A stretch of 64,000 bases of DNA, taken from Ustulina deusta. Lineage: Eukaryota; Ascomycota; Sordariomycetes; Xylariales; Xylariaceae. Positions 23,035 to 34,337 of the stretch are shown one piece after another; positions within the stretch are counted from its first letter, which is position 1, and each line of letters starts with the position of its first letter. Made by a program: the position numbers and the translations under genes. Under the pieces are notes generated by a model, which was not told the origin of the DNA, did not search any database, and saw only the letters and a program-made list of their open reading frames with translations. The stretch lies in contig JAJNNX010000021.1 of NCBI GenBank assembly GCA_023159155.1, positions 186,001 to 250,000 of the forward strand, read 5' to 3'.

Positions 23035-23571
23035 GTCAGGCGGAACTTCATCAGGGCTTCTGTTGCAATTGGCTTATTTTGTATCATATTCGCTTTGACG
23101 AATATTCTTGTGTCATGGAACGATCTATAATAATGCTATGGAATCTACTAAAAACGGCATAGAACATGGACAACTTATGCCCCCCCCTTCGAAGACTCTA
23201 CGCGCACAGGAGGTCGCCAAGAAACCCGAGCTACTCACGACATCTCAGCTTCCACTAGGGAGGTAATGCTGGGGCAGAGAGGCCAGGGTAATCGGACCTT
23301 TTCCGCTAGAAACAACCATCCTCGGGGGCCTGTCGGTAGTTGTATTCCATTGTTCGCAATCTCACCAGATAGTTGGCTAACACAATAGACATGCTAAGCC
23401 ATCCTTGAGCTGTTGCGCGTGGAGTATAAACATCATTGCCGTTTACATAAGAGTCGTTTCAGTGCCGAGGTTACGACACCTGTGAGCACATAATATGCCG
23501 GGTTTTATACCGTAGTAGTTTGCCAACTACAACCTTTACATAATCGTACCGATAGGAATCAAACATAATAG
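23035..23571. other. Intergenic, nothing recognised
   Basis: Between two pseudogenes. A seven-C run at 23180-23187. No coding-like frame. Confidence 0.4.
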
Positions 23572-24420
23572 AGCCCGGTTACACCGCATTTGAAAAAAAC
23601 GTTATCTCGACTGTATTTCTTCTTCAATCGCGTCAGTTGTCCTAATGCGGTCGGTAGATCTTCTCGTATTCCGAGCTGTCTTGAGCGACCGACAAGTTCG
23701 CAGAGTCAAGCACGTTCTCTGAACCAACTCCCCCGAGTCCCCGCAAAGATTCGCGCGACCACTCGCCGATCAGGAGCCGAACTATCTAGATGGCCCTGCA
23801 GGGATGTTGCGGCACGAAGACCGGAGACTGGCACGGCAATGCGACCGCCGGGCAGAAGCCGGGGTAAATGAATCCGAGGGCTGAGTTCAAATTACATAAT
23901 CTGAAAAGACGCCGCGAGTCGCAGTGGCCGGCTGACTCTCGCCCGGAAGGAAGAGGATTCTCAAACATGTCTAGTATTCGCGTGGTCAAGGTTCGCCTAG
24001 TCGGCCCAGGCCAACGCTACACATCCGGGTCGGTCCGGAATGCGATATACTTGAACTCTATCTAGATAGAGCAGCCATTGAAGCTAGCTGTAGGCTCTAT
24101 ATCGGCCTCTTCATGGCCATATGCCGCCGCACGTGCCCGCCCAAGCATATCCCCATGCATGCGCCAATATAATGACGTAAACAGCAAAGGGTTGGCGGAG
24201 GTGTCTCAAAGCCACGTTAAAGCATGTATGTATGCACTGCGCACCGGCGAGTAGTATGCGGGGGAACTAGGTACTCCACGTCAACCACTCGTGGTGAACG
24301 ACATCCCATGACTTCTTCTCCGCAGCCAAGTTCCAGTCGCACGAAGAACAGCCGGGTCATCTTTGAGGTCGGGTCCCGCGACGATAGTATATACTGCAGC
24401 AACGCCATATGTTTTACCCC
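23572..24420 (-). pseudogene. Degenerate BBE-type FAD oxidase (C-terminal half)
   Basis: Nucleotide-level relative of the last exon of BBE oxidase 1 (8385-9131), same strand. Matching stretches in the same order include the segment encoding the KKKYDPDNVF region (about 23605-23640), the AGATCTTCT region (about 23655), ACGTTCTCTG..TCGCGCGACCACTCG (about 23712-23768) and GCACGAAGACCG..GACCGCCGGGCAG (about 23812-23860). A poorer match continues to about 24420, where ..DLK.. precedes a Ser/Arg-rich stretch. Many substitutions, indels and stops; the FAD-binding half was not found. A dead paralogue that stops about 190 bp before the rhamnosidase start. Confidence 0.75.
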
Positions 24421-24609
24421 GCCGCGAAAGGCCGCGCCTAGTAAGGTGGTACAGTTCGGTAGCCGCTAGACCGAACGATGCAGGAGGTCCTCGCTATTAA
24501 TACGAAGCATGATCCAAAAGGTCGGTCGAGCCCGTTTTGTGCTTCTTATCCCGGTCGGCAGTTAAGACGCGGGGTGAGTGAGTGCAGCGAAGACTGACAC
24601 GACTCGGCT

Positions 24610-27599
24610 ATGGCAGTATCGATTTCTCAAGTCTCGTTCGAGCATCATCGGGTTGCCTTGGGCATCGGTGAGGCCAGTCCGCGTATATCATGGCAGTTTG
24701 AGGGGGACGCGGGCAACTGGTCTCAGAGCGGGTATAGTATCGAGATATCCCGACAAGGGAAGACCGATGTCTTCGACTTCACGTCGTCGGATTCGGTCCT
24801 CGTGGACTGGCCGACGATTGCGCTAAGTTCCGCCGAGTCAGCCGTCGTTCGAGTCAGATCTTATGGCGGCGATAGTGGCATTGACACGGACTGGTCGGAG
24901 CCATTCCCCGTGGAGACGGGTTTGTTGGCAGACGAGGACTGGTCTGGTGTGCAGATGATTGCTGCCAACAAGACCACGGAGCAGAATGCTCCTCACCAGC
25001 CTATCCTTCTCCGGAAGGAATTCTCTTTCGCTGGCCATCATCATATCACGTCAGCGCGCCTTTATATCACCGCCTACGGATTATACGAAGCCTTCATCAA
25101 TGGACATCGAATTGGAGACGCCGTGCTCGCCCCGGGTTGGCAATCTTACAACCACCGGCTTGTTTATGATACATACGACGTTACAAGTTTGCTCAAGAAT
25201 AGCGCTAACGCTATCGGTATTCAGGTTGGTGAAGGTTGGTATGCCGGCCGTATTGGATTCGACATATCACGGAATATTTGGGGTGACACCTTGGGCGCCT
25301 TTGCTCTGCTCGTAGTCACCAAGGCCGATGGTAGCAGGGAGACAATTCCAACGGATTTGACATGGTCATCTAGTACCGGGGCTATCACGACCTCGGAGAT
25401 CTACGATGGAGAGTACTACGACTCAGAAAATGATCAACCGGGCTGGACCACCCCCAATTTTCGGCCACCCAAAACCGCCCAGTGGATTGGCGTGAAGGCA
25501 CTCACATCCCCCTTGGGTCGACTAGCTGCACCAGATGGACCGCCGATCCGGCGCTTGGAAGAAGTTGAGCTGCAAGATATCATAACGACGCCCTCGGGCG
25601 CAACAGTTCTAGATTTCGGTCAGAATCTCGTGGGTTGGCTCCGCCTCAGCGTGAACGGGCCAGCCGGCACCAAGATCAAGATGGTCCACGTGGAAGGTAA
25701 GCAAGCACGCAAGACGAACAAATCTCTACCAACTTCCTGCCAGCTCAGCTAACGACCGCCCCAGTGCTCGAGCACGGGGAGATCGCCACCGCCCCGCTGA
25801 GGTCGGCGACGCAAACCGACTACCTCGTGCTCTCGGGCAACGGCACGCGGACATGGGAGCCGACGTTCACGTACCACGGCTTCCGATACGTGCAGGTGGA
25901 CAACTGGCCGACGGAACAGACGCCCCTCGACAGGGACTCTGTCAAGGCCATCGTCGTGCATTCGGACATGCAGCGGACCGGCGACTTCGAGACCTCAAAC
26001 TCGCTTCTGAACAAACTGACGCAGAACATTCTGTGGAGCCGTAAGTTTTGCCTGTCCCACTGCATTTGCCACGCCGTGGCCCCCCTTGTGTGACGATAAT
26101 TATACATCCATAAGCGGCTTGGCGGCGATCGCACAGGCCACGGTTATCTGACGCCGCGTGCAGTGAAGGGGAATTTCATGAGTGTTCCGACGGACTGCCC
26201 GCAGCGCGACGAGAGGCTCGGGTGGACGGGGGATGCGCACGCGTTTTCTCCGACGTCCAACTTCCTGTACGACACGGCGGGGTTCTGGAGGGGTTGGTTA
26301 AAGGTCAGCCCGCCCTCCCTCGTGTATCCAACCGCGACGAGATTTCGATCACGACTCGTGGTGATCGGGATGCCCGGTTTCGTTAACAATCGCATAGGAC
26401 GTGGTGTCGGAGCAACTCGACAACAACAGTAAGTCCCCCCCCCCCCCCCCCCGCGCCGTCTACGCATTCGGAAATCCGAGTAGTAAGCGTCAGAGCGGAA
26501 TTGCGTGCTGAAAATTCCCGCAGACGTTGTCCCCGTCGTCGTCCCGCATGTCCCGAGCGTGGGGTCGGTCTACCCAACCGCGGTCTGGGGAGACGTGGTG
26601 GTGGCGAATGCGTGGAACGCATACCAGTCTTCGGGGGATCTCGGCGCGCTGGAAGCGCAGTACGTCGGAGCCGCGGCCTGGATCGACAGCGGGATCCCCC
26701 GGGGCCCAGACGGGCTGTGGGACCACACGTACTTCCAGTTCGGCGACTGGCTGGACCCTAAAGCGCCGAGCGACAGCCCCGGGGACGCCACCACCGACTC
26801 TGGCCTGGTGGCCGATGCGTATCTCGTGTACGTCACCGACTTGGTGGCGAAGATAGCCGCCGTCCTCGGCCTCGATTCCGCGGCCGCGCATTACGAGAAC
26901 CAGACAACGACGCTGAAGAAGGCCTACCAGGCCGCCTGGATCGACGCCAATGGCACAGTGGCATACGAGACGCAGACGGGCCTCGCGCTCTCGCTGTACT
27001 TCGACCTCTTCCCGCCGGGCCAGGACGCGGCGGCCGCGGGCCGTCTGCAGCAGCTGATCACGGCCAACTCGTACCTCGTGGGCACCGGGTTCGCAGGGAC
27101 GCATGTGCTGGGGCTCGCGCTGACGAAATACGGCCTGACGGCGGAGTTCTACGAGATGCTGCTGCAGACGACGGTGCCGTCGTGGCTGTACCAGGTGGTG
27201 ATGAACGGCACGACGACGTGGGAGCGCTGGGACAGCCTGCTGCCCGACGGCACCGTCAACCCGAACATGATGACTTCGTTCAACCACTACGCCTTCGGCT
27301 CCGTCGCCAACTGGATGTTCCGCACCATCGGCGGCCTCGCCCCGGCCGCGCCCGGGTGGAAGACCATCCGCGTCGCGCCCGAGCCCGGAGGCGGGCTCAC
27401 CTCGGCGAAGACGACGTATCTTAGTCCCTACGGCAAGGTCTCGACGGACTGGCGCGTCGATTCCGCGGGGTTCGACCTGGAACTGGTCGTCCCGCCAAAT
27501 GCGAGGGCCGAGGTTGTCTTGCCAGGGGATGCGCAGAAAGTTATTACCGTGGGCAGTGGGACACACTTATTTAAAATCTTGGGGGCGCTAAGGTCATAG
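24610..27599 (+). CDS. GH78 alpha-L-rhamnosidase
   Basis: Hydrolyses terminal alpha-L-rhamnose from plant glycosides or polysaccharides by an inverting mechanism. Exons 24610..25696, 25765..26040, 26164..26303, 26398..26428 (31 nt) and 26524..27599, giving 869 residues, the usual family size. Order of domains: N-terminal Ig-like domain (about 1-110), beta-sandwich with LYITAYGLYEAFINGHRIGD (about 150-170), then the (alpha/alpha)6 catalytic domain. The catalytic block TDCPQRDERLGWTGDAH (464-480) carries the predicted general acid Glu471, and TTTWERWDS (741-749) carries the predicted base Glu745. The C-terminal beta domain has PGWKTIRVAPEPG. No signal peptide (starts MAVSISQVSFEHH), so the enzyme is probably intracellular. 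Intron 4 contains a poly-C run. G+C is high in exon 5 (many CTG/CGC codons). Confidence 0.93.
26436..26451 (+). repeat. Poly-C tract inside intron 4 of the GH78 gene
   Basis: About 16 C residues directly after the GTAAGT donor. It lies in the intron, so length changes would not alter the protein but could affect splicing. Confidence 0.85.
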
Positions 27600-28376
27600 G
27601 GGCATCCGTGCCAACTCAGGCTTCGACGCGAACATGTTCTGCTGCTTTTGTGTTCTTGTATGTACTTGCCTCGTCTAGGCTTTAGCATTCTTGTTGTATC
27701 GATGATTGGTATTGGTAATGAATTATCATTTTTCTTGCTTCTGCTCTATTCTCAGGTCGAACCTGGTGAGCTTAATCTCCGGGGAAACGTATGAGAAAAG
27801 ACTTTGGTACAGCTACTGTTGATTTTGATAAGGGGTAACCGCCTTTTGATGTCGTGATCTGGTCTAAATAGGTTATCTGCAGTACTGTGTATACAACTAC
27901 ATTCCCAACCAAATGTCTTCCATGTACGAGGCCTACTGCCGGCTGGAGAGAGTAAGCAGGGAACGCCGGTGAACCACGAAGTGAAGGGTAGCGTAGTGTG
28001 CAGTTCTGCTAATTATCTCTGTTCTGTATGAAGAGGAGTAGTTTTAGCCATGGTTGCGGAGATTCGCGTGTTCAGCGTATATTTCACCTCGTTGCCTAGA
28101 TGCGAACGTTCAAGTAGGTGTTTAGCATTCAACATCAACTGGGGGAACACCAGCCAGGGACCACAAAGAGATTGTCCTTTAGATACGCCCGTGGGGAAAG
28201 TAGGCGGTCGTTTTCTTACATCGTGCCCTCCCCCTTGATCCGAGCTAAAGAGGCGGCTTTTTCCATGTGAATTGGGGTAGTAGGATTGACGGCCAATGGT
28301 CGACGATGGATAGTGGACGTTGAAAGTAGCATGCATCAAATCCGATGGGAACTAATGACAAGTGTAGTAGATATCA
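27600..28376. other. Intergenic, nothing recognised
   Basis: Convergent region between the GH78 gene and the p34-type gene; holds their 3' ends. No supported gene. Confidence 0.5.
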
Positions 28377-29518
28377 TCAAAGTTCCTTCATTACCTCAGC
28401 TACCGCCTTGGCCGCGGCACGCTTCCGCTGATCCTCAGGCAGGCCTGCATTCGTGTCTCTCACAACCTGCAGCTTAGCCATCAAGCGTTCCATCTTCTGA
28501 ACGTCCTCGTCATCAAGGGATTCTTCTGTTTCGTCTAATGTCCGCTCCCCTCCGTCTACAGTAGCGGTACTCGTTTCCCCTTCCGTAAAGTCTTCTCCGT
28601 CCTCCTTCCCCGCGTTCCATATTGCGCGCTTCAGACCCTCGAAGTCGTCGCGATCGAACCCGAAATCTAAGCTCTCGGGGTCTAAATCGGCGGTTTCGGG
28701 GTCCTCGTTGGCGTCTAGGCGTTTCTTTTGGTTTTCCATCTCTGCGTCTATGTCCTCAAAATCCGACCCGAGGTCGTCGGCTGACGCGTTCGCCCAGTCG
28801 TTTGCCTCCAACGCCTCCAGGGCACGAGGAATTCCAGTTTTTTCTGGTAGTACAACATGAGCTACATTCGTTGAGAAGCTTTTTTATTTGCTTTTTTTTA
28901 AAAAGAAATTAAAAAAATAAACAAAGGGGTTTACATACCTCCAAACTCGTTCCTTGAAGGGGTTGATTGATTCCTTACCTGGACGAATTCCAAGCCTGAT
29001 TCAGCGCAGCAGTCCTCCCAGATATCGACATCGTCAATCTCGCCGACGCCAAGACACAGGCCGACGCCATCCCATTCCCAGCCGCCCAGGCCCTCCTTAA
29101 CCACTCTTCCGACTTGCTTTACTAATTCTTGGGTGGATTTTCCTTCATCGGAGTATGCGTGAACCGGTAGGGCAAAAACTATCATGACACCCCCGAGTAC
29201 TTCGAGAACCTCTTTTGCCTCTGGGGAGAGGAACGAAGCGGACCATTCTGAGGGTGACGATATCAGATCTAGCCAGATCGGCACCTCGGCTGTGTAATAT
29301 GTAGTTTTGAGTGGGAGGTTGTGTGATGCCCCTGCTAGGGACGTTGATGTCTGTTCTGGTGTTGTTCCTGTGAGATCTGCGATGTGTTAACGACCAGTCA
29401 TATTTGCTGAGCCGAGGACTTAAAAGGGCGGGGTAGTACCTTTCAGAACGCGGGTGAGGTGTTGCACTGAGTCGGCCGATGAAACAGCCAGTATCCGGCG
29501 GGGATTTGTGATCTCCAT
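28377..29518 (-). CDS. Alpha/gamma-adaptin-binding protein p34 / Irc6 family
   Basis: Cytosolic chaperone-like partner of clathrin adaptor subunits (PF10199 adaptin-binding; human AAGAB, yeast Irc6). Exons (minus) 29440..29518, 28939..29376 and 28377..28843, 327 residues; introns 63 and 95 bp (GTACTA and GTATGT donors). N-terminal Ras-like degenerate fold: RRILAVSSADSVQHLTRVL, then VPIWLDLISSPSEWS, GGVMIVFALPVHAYSDE and WEWDGVGLCLGVGE. Across intron 2 the NEFGEKTGIPRALEALEAND motif is restored, the typical signature before the acidic region. The C terminus ends in a helix KMERLMAKLQVVRDTNAGLP followed by ...RKRAAAKAVAEVMKEL, the conserved adaptor-binding end. Intact; housekeeping. Confidence 0.9.
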
Positions 29519-30082
29519 CTCGCAATATCCGAGTCTCTAGCATTTCATGATTGCTCGAGAGATGAGGATGGAGGGGCAATGAATTCATTGACCGAGACAA
29601 ACAATGCCCCTCCATTATATGTTCTAGAGTGATAGACCCGTTGTTGTCATATTCCAATGTATAAAGGGGGTTTATATGAAATATGAGGTTTCATCTGTAG
29701 CTGCATCTGCTCAAGTAGAGGTACCTCTGATCTCTCCAAGCAATGACGTCCGATCTAAAGTCAACAGTCAACAATATAATCGCAAAAAAGACCAGTAGAG
29801 AAAACCAGGAAAAAGAAAGACTTTGCAAAGTATCAGAGCCGAGGAAATTCATTTAGGCATACCAACAACCAAGGGGAAAATAAAAGCCGTGCAACATGGC
29901 CACGAAGATATGCCTAGGATGAGCCGCTGCTGCGACCTTGGTTCACCAATCAAGCAAGCACTCCTCCGCAAGACCTCACGTAAACCGCCCAGTCCTCGCA
30001 ATGCCACACGCTCCCAGCCCCTCACCCACCACACCACACCAAATCGACCATATTCACACTTCTTCCATCTCAGCCACGCACC
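29519..30082. other. Divergent promoter region, p34-type gene and cupin gene
   Basis: 0.56 kb between two divergent starts. No gene; the sequence before the cupin ATG is C/A-rich with CACCACACCA-type tracts. Confidence 0.45.
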
Positions 30083-30487
30083 ATGTCGCACCCCGAACCA
30101 AGCCAGCCCGTGCACCTAGCGAAGGGCGCGACCCTGCGGCCGTCGGGCGGGCAGACGGCGGGCATGGAGCGGTCGGACGCCATCGTGGACCAGTGCGCGG
30201 GGCTCTGCGCAACGAGGATGCAGGCGGGGCCGCGCACGGCGTCGGCGGTGCACCACCACGGGGCGCAGGACACCATCGTGTTCGCGGTGCGCGGGCGCGG
30301 GGCCGTGGTCAGCGAGGGCGGGGCCAGGCGCGTCGACCTCGAGCCGGGCGACTACGCCCTCATCCCGGCCTACGCGGAGCACCAGGAGGTCAACGACGGC
30401 GACGAGGACGTCGTGTGGAGCATCGTGCGGAGCGGCAGGGTGCCCGAGGTCGTCAACCTCAGCGGCTGGGGGGGCGAGCCTGTTTAG
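30083..30487 (+). CDS. Small single-domain cupin protein
   Basis: 134 residues, one exon, very high G+C. A single beta-barrel cupin (cupin_2, PF07883): motif 1 ASAVHHHGAQDTIVFAVRGRG (about 53-73) with the metal-binding histidines HHH, and motif 2 LEPGDYALIPAYAEHQEVN (about 86-104) with the second-site His. The usual Glu of motif 1 is replaced by Asp/Gln. Many such fungal proteins are uncharacterised; isomerase, dioxygenase and sugar-binding roles exist, and none can be chosen here. No signal peptide. Confidence 0.85.
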   Translation: MSHPEPSQPVHLAKGATLRPSGGQTAGMERSDAIVDQCAGLCATRMQAGPRTASAVHHHGAQDTIVFAVRGRGAVVSEGGARRVDLEPGDYALIPAYAEHQEVNDGDEDVVWSIVRSGRVPEVVNLSGWGGEPV

Positions 30488-30811
30488 GAAATTGGTCGAC
30501 GGGGGCCCGCTTGCGAGGACATTCCGGGACGTCTCGTGGCTTATTATATTGGTGTAGCGGCTCGATTTTTGGCATTATCCGTCTTGCTTGACGCCGTCTA
30601 TTCAACACTGTATCTATGTATGTATGGATGTATGGATGTATGGATGTATGTATGTACGCTGCTGCTATCCCAACAGATTGTGGCTCGATATTGGCTCGCG
30701 AACTCCAGGCCCAGGAGCGCAAATATACCCGTCCATCTCTCCCCCCCTCCGACCTCTATCCATCCCCGTCGCGCCCTCAACCATGTATGTACATCCACGT
30801 ATATCCCCTCC
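30488..30811. other. Intergenic, convergent 3' region
   Basis: Contains a tetranucleotide microsatellite (listed) and C-rich sequence. No gene. Confidence 0.45.
30614..30658 (+). repeat. ATGT/ATGG tetranucleotide microsatellite
   Basis: About eleven units of TATG alternating between GTATG and GATG forms, between the cupin and coactosin-like genes. Expected to be length-polymorphic. Confidence 0.9.
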
Positions 30812-31252
30812 TCAACCCCTGCCGCCGTTATAATCCGCGCCGCCGGCCCTCCGCATCCTCGCCACAATCTCCCTCTCGTCGAGATCCGACTTGTCCCGCG
30901 CATCGACCTGTATACTGTGGTGCGCAAGCACCTTCTTGACGGCGCCCGTCTCGAAGGTCACGCGGGCCTTGCGCATGACCTTGGTGTGCTCGCCGATCCA
31001 CACGACGAGCGCGAACTTGACGCGCTTGCTCTCGGTGTCATTCGCGTACTCGACGCGCGCATACCCGTACTGCGCCTGTCCGTCGTCCAGCTGCGCCGCG
31101 AGCTCCGGCAATCCCCCCGTCCCCGTCCCCGCCAGCTTCAGCTTGTCGCCGACGGCGCCGGCGTACGATAGCAGCAGCCAGTTCGACTCGTCCTTGTCGG
31201 AGCGCACGGCGTCGTAGGCGGCGAGGACTTCGGGGGCGTTGAGGCCGGACAT
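30812..31252 (-). CDS. Coactosin-like actin-binding protein (ADF homology)
   Basis: 146 residues, one exon, ADF/cofilin-homology domain (PF00241) of the coactosin type, binding F-actin in the cytosol. Features: N-terminal SGLNAPEVLAAYDAVRSDKD, NWLLLSYAG, LKLAGTGTGGLPELAAQLDD, QYGYARVEYAND, then KFALVVWIGEHTKVMRKARV, which corresponds to the actin-contact helix region, and a C-terminal RDKSDLDEREIVARMRRAGG tail. Length fits coactosin (about 145) rather than twinfilin. The gene is intact and the start at 31252 is the only sensible ATG. Confidence 0.88.
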   Translation of the reverse strand: MSGLNAPEVLAAYDAVRSDKDESNWLLLSYAGAVGDKLKLAGTGTGGLPELAAQLDDGQAQYGYARVEYANDTESKRVKFALVVWIGEHTKVMRKARVTFETGAVKKVLAHHSIQVDARDKSDLDEREIVARMRRAGGADYNGGRG

Positions 31253-31849
31253 GTTTGATTTTATTTCCCTTCTTTCTTATCTTCTTTCGCCGTTCGCTCT
31301 TGGATCTCTACCTGGTCGAGGAGGGCCGGTGGTGGTCTTTGGTTCTGGTGGGGGGGACCAGAGGGGCAGACGCTACGAGGAGGGGTCGCGTGCTTTGGTA
31401 GTTTGTCTGGGACAAATGGACGCGAAAAGGATAAAACAACGTCAATTGGCCCGGTCCGATGGCTGTTATTTGGTCTTTCGAGTCCAAGTTATTGGTATAT
31501 GTCAAGAGACTTGGTTTTTGAGCGCGAGAGTGTTCCCTGCTCGCCCTGTCATTGACATGTGTCTTGTTTAGTGTTGCATGAATAGCTCAAGTGCCAGCGG
31601 CCGTCTGTCAACCGGCAAACCCTCAGTCTGGACCTGCGTTGGCTTGTTTCAACACCATGTTCCCCTAGTTAGGTACCTATTTTGACTCTCTATGCGCCTG
31701 GCAGTGAGCAACAGCCTAGGTTCCAAGTAGGTATGTAGTTCACTGATAAAAGCTACGCAAGCTTTGAATATGATAATAGTCGTTTGGCCCTTCTAACTTC
31801 CATTTTTAAATGCCTCCTCCTACCAAGGTATCTTTAGCTCGCACCGCGT
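31253..31849. other. Intergenic, nothing recognised
   Basis: Upstream of the coactosin-like gene and 3' of the small gene at 31850. A pyrimidine-rich stretch follows the coactosin start on the plus strand (its 5' UTR). No supported gene. Confidence 0.45.
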
Positions 31850-32202
31850 TCATGAATGCGGATAAACAGTACAGGATCTGAGCCCATCATGAATATTCAT
31901 CCGTTTTATTATGAGCCTTTTTACCAATCCGTCATGATATTCAACACCATCGCAATGCCAACCACCCCAGGCCGAACCCCAATCTGGGGTACTCTTATCA
32001 GAAAGACCTTTTGCCCGAACCGCCCGCGTTAACCATTCATCTTCATCAGCTCTAGCTGTAGTCCACTGGGTTAGACGGTATCCATTCACGCGCCAGAATC
32101 GTTGCGGGGACGATAATGACGAGTCAATGAAGCCTGGAGAAAAAGAGATGTGAGGTCATCGAGCAACGTACTAAATGTACCATTGATAGAGCTGACCACC
32201 AT
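31850..32202 (-). CDS. Small two-exon protein of unknown function
   Basis: Not a recognised family. Exon 1 32181..32202 (minus) encodes MVVSSIN plus one base; a 47-bp intron has a GTACAT donor and a TTTTTCTCCAG acceptor; exon 2 is 31850..32133. Total 101 residues. The reading SSLSSPQRFWRVNGYRLTQW, ADEDEWLTRAVRAKGLSDKS, PDWGSAWGGWHCDGVEYHDG has strongly protein-like composition, rich in Trp, Asp and Arg, with no signal peptide or membrane segment. The start lies 46 bp after the eIF2-gamma stop on the same strand, so it has almost no room for its own promoter. It could equally be an exon pair left from a larger gene. Confidence 0.5.
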
Positions 32203-32247
32203 CGTCGTCGTAAAGGTTGCCTTGGCGCCTATCTACCTACGTCCCCT

Positions 32248-34337
32248 CTACATGCTAGTCGGCTCTAGAATGTCACCTGCCGTGATAGTTGCCCAACCAA
32301 TTAGACGCCAATGCTTTTCGATACGCCGACTAAGAGCAATTTTTTCTGTTCGTTGCAGTGGGGTCAGCATTTGCCTCCATATGAAATATAGCAACAAGTA
32401 CACGGCAAAGGTGGGAAATTCGGGTATGGTGAAGGCCGCTAGACTGGGAACATGATTGCAATACCTACCTCCAATATTCGTACACGCTGGACTTGTGAGA
32501 ACAAGCTTAGCAGCATCTCGCTTAATGGCAGCGACCTTGGCTCCAGTTGATGTTGATCCGATGTTGACCATGAGAATCTCGTTCTTGGCGAGCTTCTCGA
32601 CCTTGCGCTGCTTGCCGTCCGCGACACCGAGAAGACGTCGGAGTAGGTAGAAATTGACCTCGATTTGGCCGTAGATATCGGGGGATCTCCCTCTAAGACC
32701 GAGGACGAAGCCAACAAGACGGTCGGCTCGGCACAACGTCGGGTCAATTCGTGTACCAACACCGATCAAGCCACCGGGCACAGCGTATTTGAGATCGTTG
32801 GCCTCGGAGTTGAGGGAGACGACGCGGCTGAAAATCGGGGTACATCTGAGATTACCTTTGTCATCACGGGTAACAATACCGGGACGAATCTCGATCTCGT
32901 CTCCCATCTTCAGCATGCCGTGGAGGATACTGCCACCAGCAACACCTCCCTTAAGCTCCTCGATGTCGGCACCCGGTTTGTTGACGTCGAAGGATCGGAT
33001 GACCATCATGTAGGGATCCATTGAGAAATCTCGCAGGGGTACTGGGATATTGACAATTGCGTCATTGACAGCGTCGATGTTCATCTTCAACTGGGCAGAG
33101 ATGGGAATAATAGGTGATTTGCTGGCAACTGTGCCTCGGATGAACTGTTGGATCGACTCTGATCGCTGTTAGTATACTTGCTTCCTACGTGATACCACGC
33201 AGAGTGGCGGTTTGCTATCTCCAAAGTTGGACCTACCGTAATGTTTCATAGCCGTTTCGCTCTTTATCAGATCAACTTTGTTTTGCAGTATAATGATATT
33301 CTCTGTCCAACTGTCAGAAATTCTTGGCCTTCTGTAGTGCGGTCCAAACCATGTTTGAGCATTGGCTCAAATGCGATAGGCCGGGGCTATTCGAAGTAGA
33401 CATACCCAATTTCATGATCTCTACGGCTGCCAGATGTTCGGACTGTATTTCATCAGTTAGACTCCCCTACGCGTAGGGGTGTAGGTGCTTACTGTTTGAG
33501 GCTGAGGGCAGCTTTCGTTACCAGCAACCAACTATTCCCATTAGCCTCTCGCGTCGGAAACAGAGCACTAAATGATAGGTACTAACGAGTAAAGCTGCGT
33601 CCATGACAGCGGCACCTGACAACTACCGGATTATTAGCTTGGGAGGCGCATCGGGGCAACCAGTTCAATGTACCATGGTACTCATCAGAATATCGTGGCC
33701 TAAATGCAGGATTAGACTCTCCTCGATAAGATGATGCCAGACGACTACATACCGGGACAGTCAACGAAACTGACATGTCGTAGCAGCTGGTAGGTTCCGC
33801 CACATCCTTCGCGCTCGCACGGAGGGTCGACTCGTTGGTCGCTCTTGTAGGACCGGAAGCAGGTCGGCCGCGGGCATTCCGCGTTGGAACACTTATATAT
33901 CTTGGCGTTGGCATACCCCAGCTTGATCGTAATGTTACGGATCAGCTCTGCAGCAGCGAGTCAGCACGACCACTGCCACGCCAGGAGGAATGGAATGGGG
34001 CAGCGAGAGAGACGACGGGGCACGGACCATTCTTGAAGCGGACGGTCTGGACGCCAGAGATGGCCTTGACGACGGTGGACTTGCCGTGGGCGACGTGGCC
34101 GATGGTGCCGATGTTGATGGTGGCCTGGCGAGCAATGATCTCGGGGGTCGTCGGCGACAGGGTCGAGATGTCGAGGTCTTGGGGGTCGGTCTGGGGCGGC
34201 AGAGGCGGTCGCTCGACGGCAGGCGGCGCGGATACGGGCGTCTTCGCCTGGGTCTGGGTCTGGGGCTCCGTCTCAGATTCCGATCCGCTGTCTGACGCCG
34301 ACTCCAGCTCGGGGTTTTCGGGCTTGTCGACCGTCAT
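32248..34337 (-). CDS. GCD11: Translation initiation factor eIF2 subunit gamma
   Basis: GTPase subunit of eIF2 that carries initiator Met-tRNA to the 40S ribosome. Nine exons (minus): 34028..34337, 33753..33947, 33674..33699, 33587..33622, 33493..33531, 33406..33442, 33237..33302, 32469..33158 and 32248..32345, 498 residues. G1 GHVAHGKST (80-88), Cys-rich knuckle with C123, C128, C147 and C152, G3 DCPGHD (166-171), G4 NKVD (223-226), G5 SAQ (258-260), then domains II/III with [16 protein letters not shown] and [16 protein letters not shown]. Five central exons are only 26-66 nt. Differences from the usual sequence include LLGVADGKQ (two residues shorter than the common LLGVRTADGKQ) and MKLGENIIILQ. 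All motifs are intact, so it is probably functional; whether it is the only genomic copy cannot be seen here. Confidence 0.93.

Noticed and set aside
26490..27566. Long open frame (358 codons) on the minus strand opposite GH78 exon 5
   Set aside because: Arg/His/Val-rich composition is what GC-rich third positions of the plus-strand gene produce in antisense; the GH78 motifs prove the other strand.
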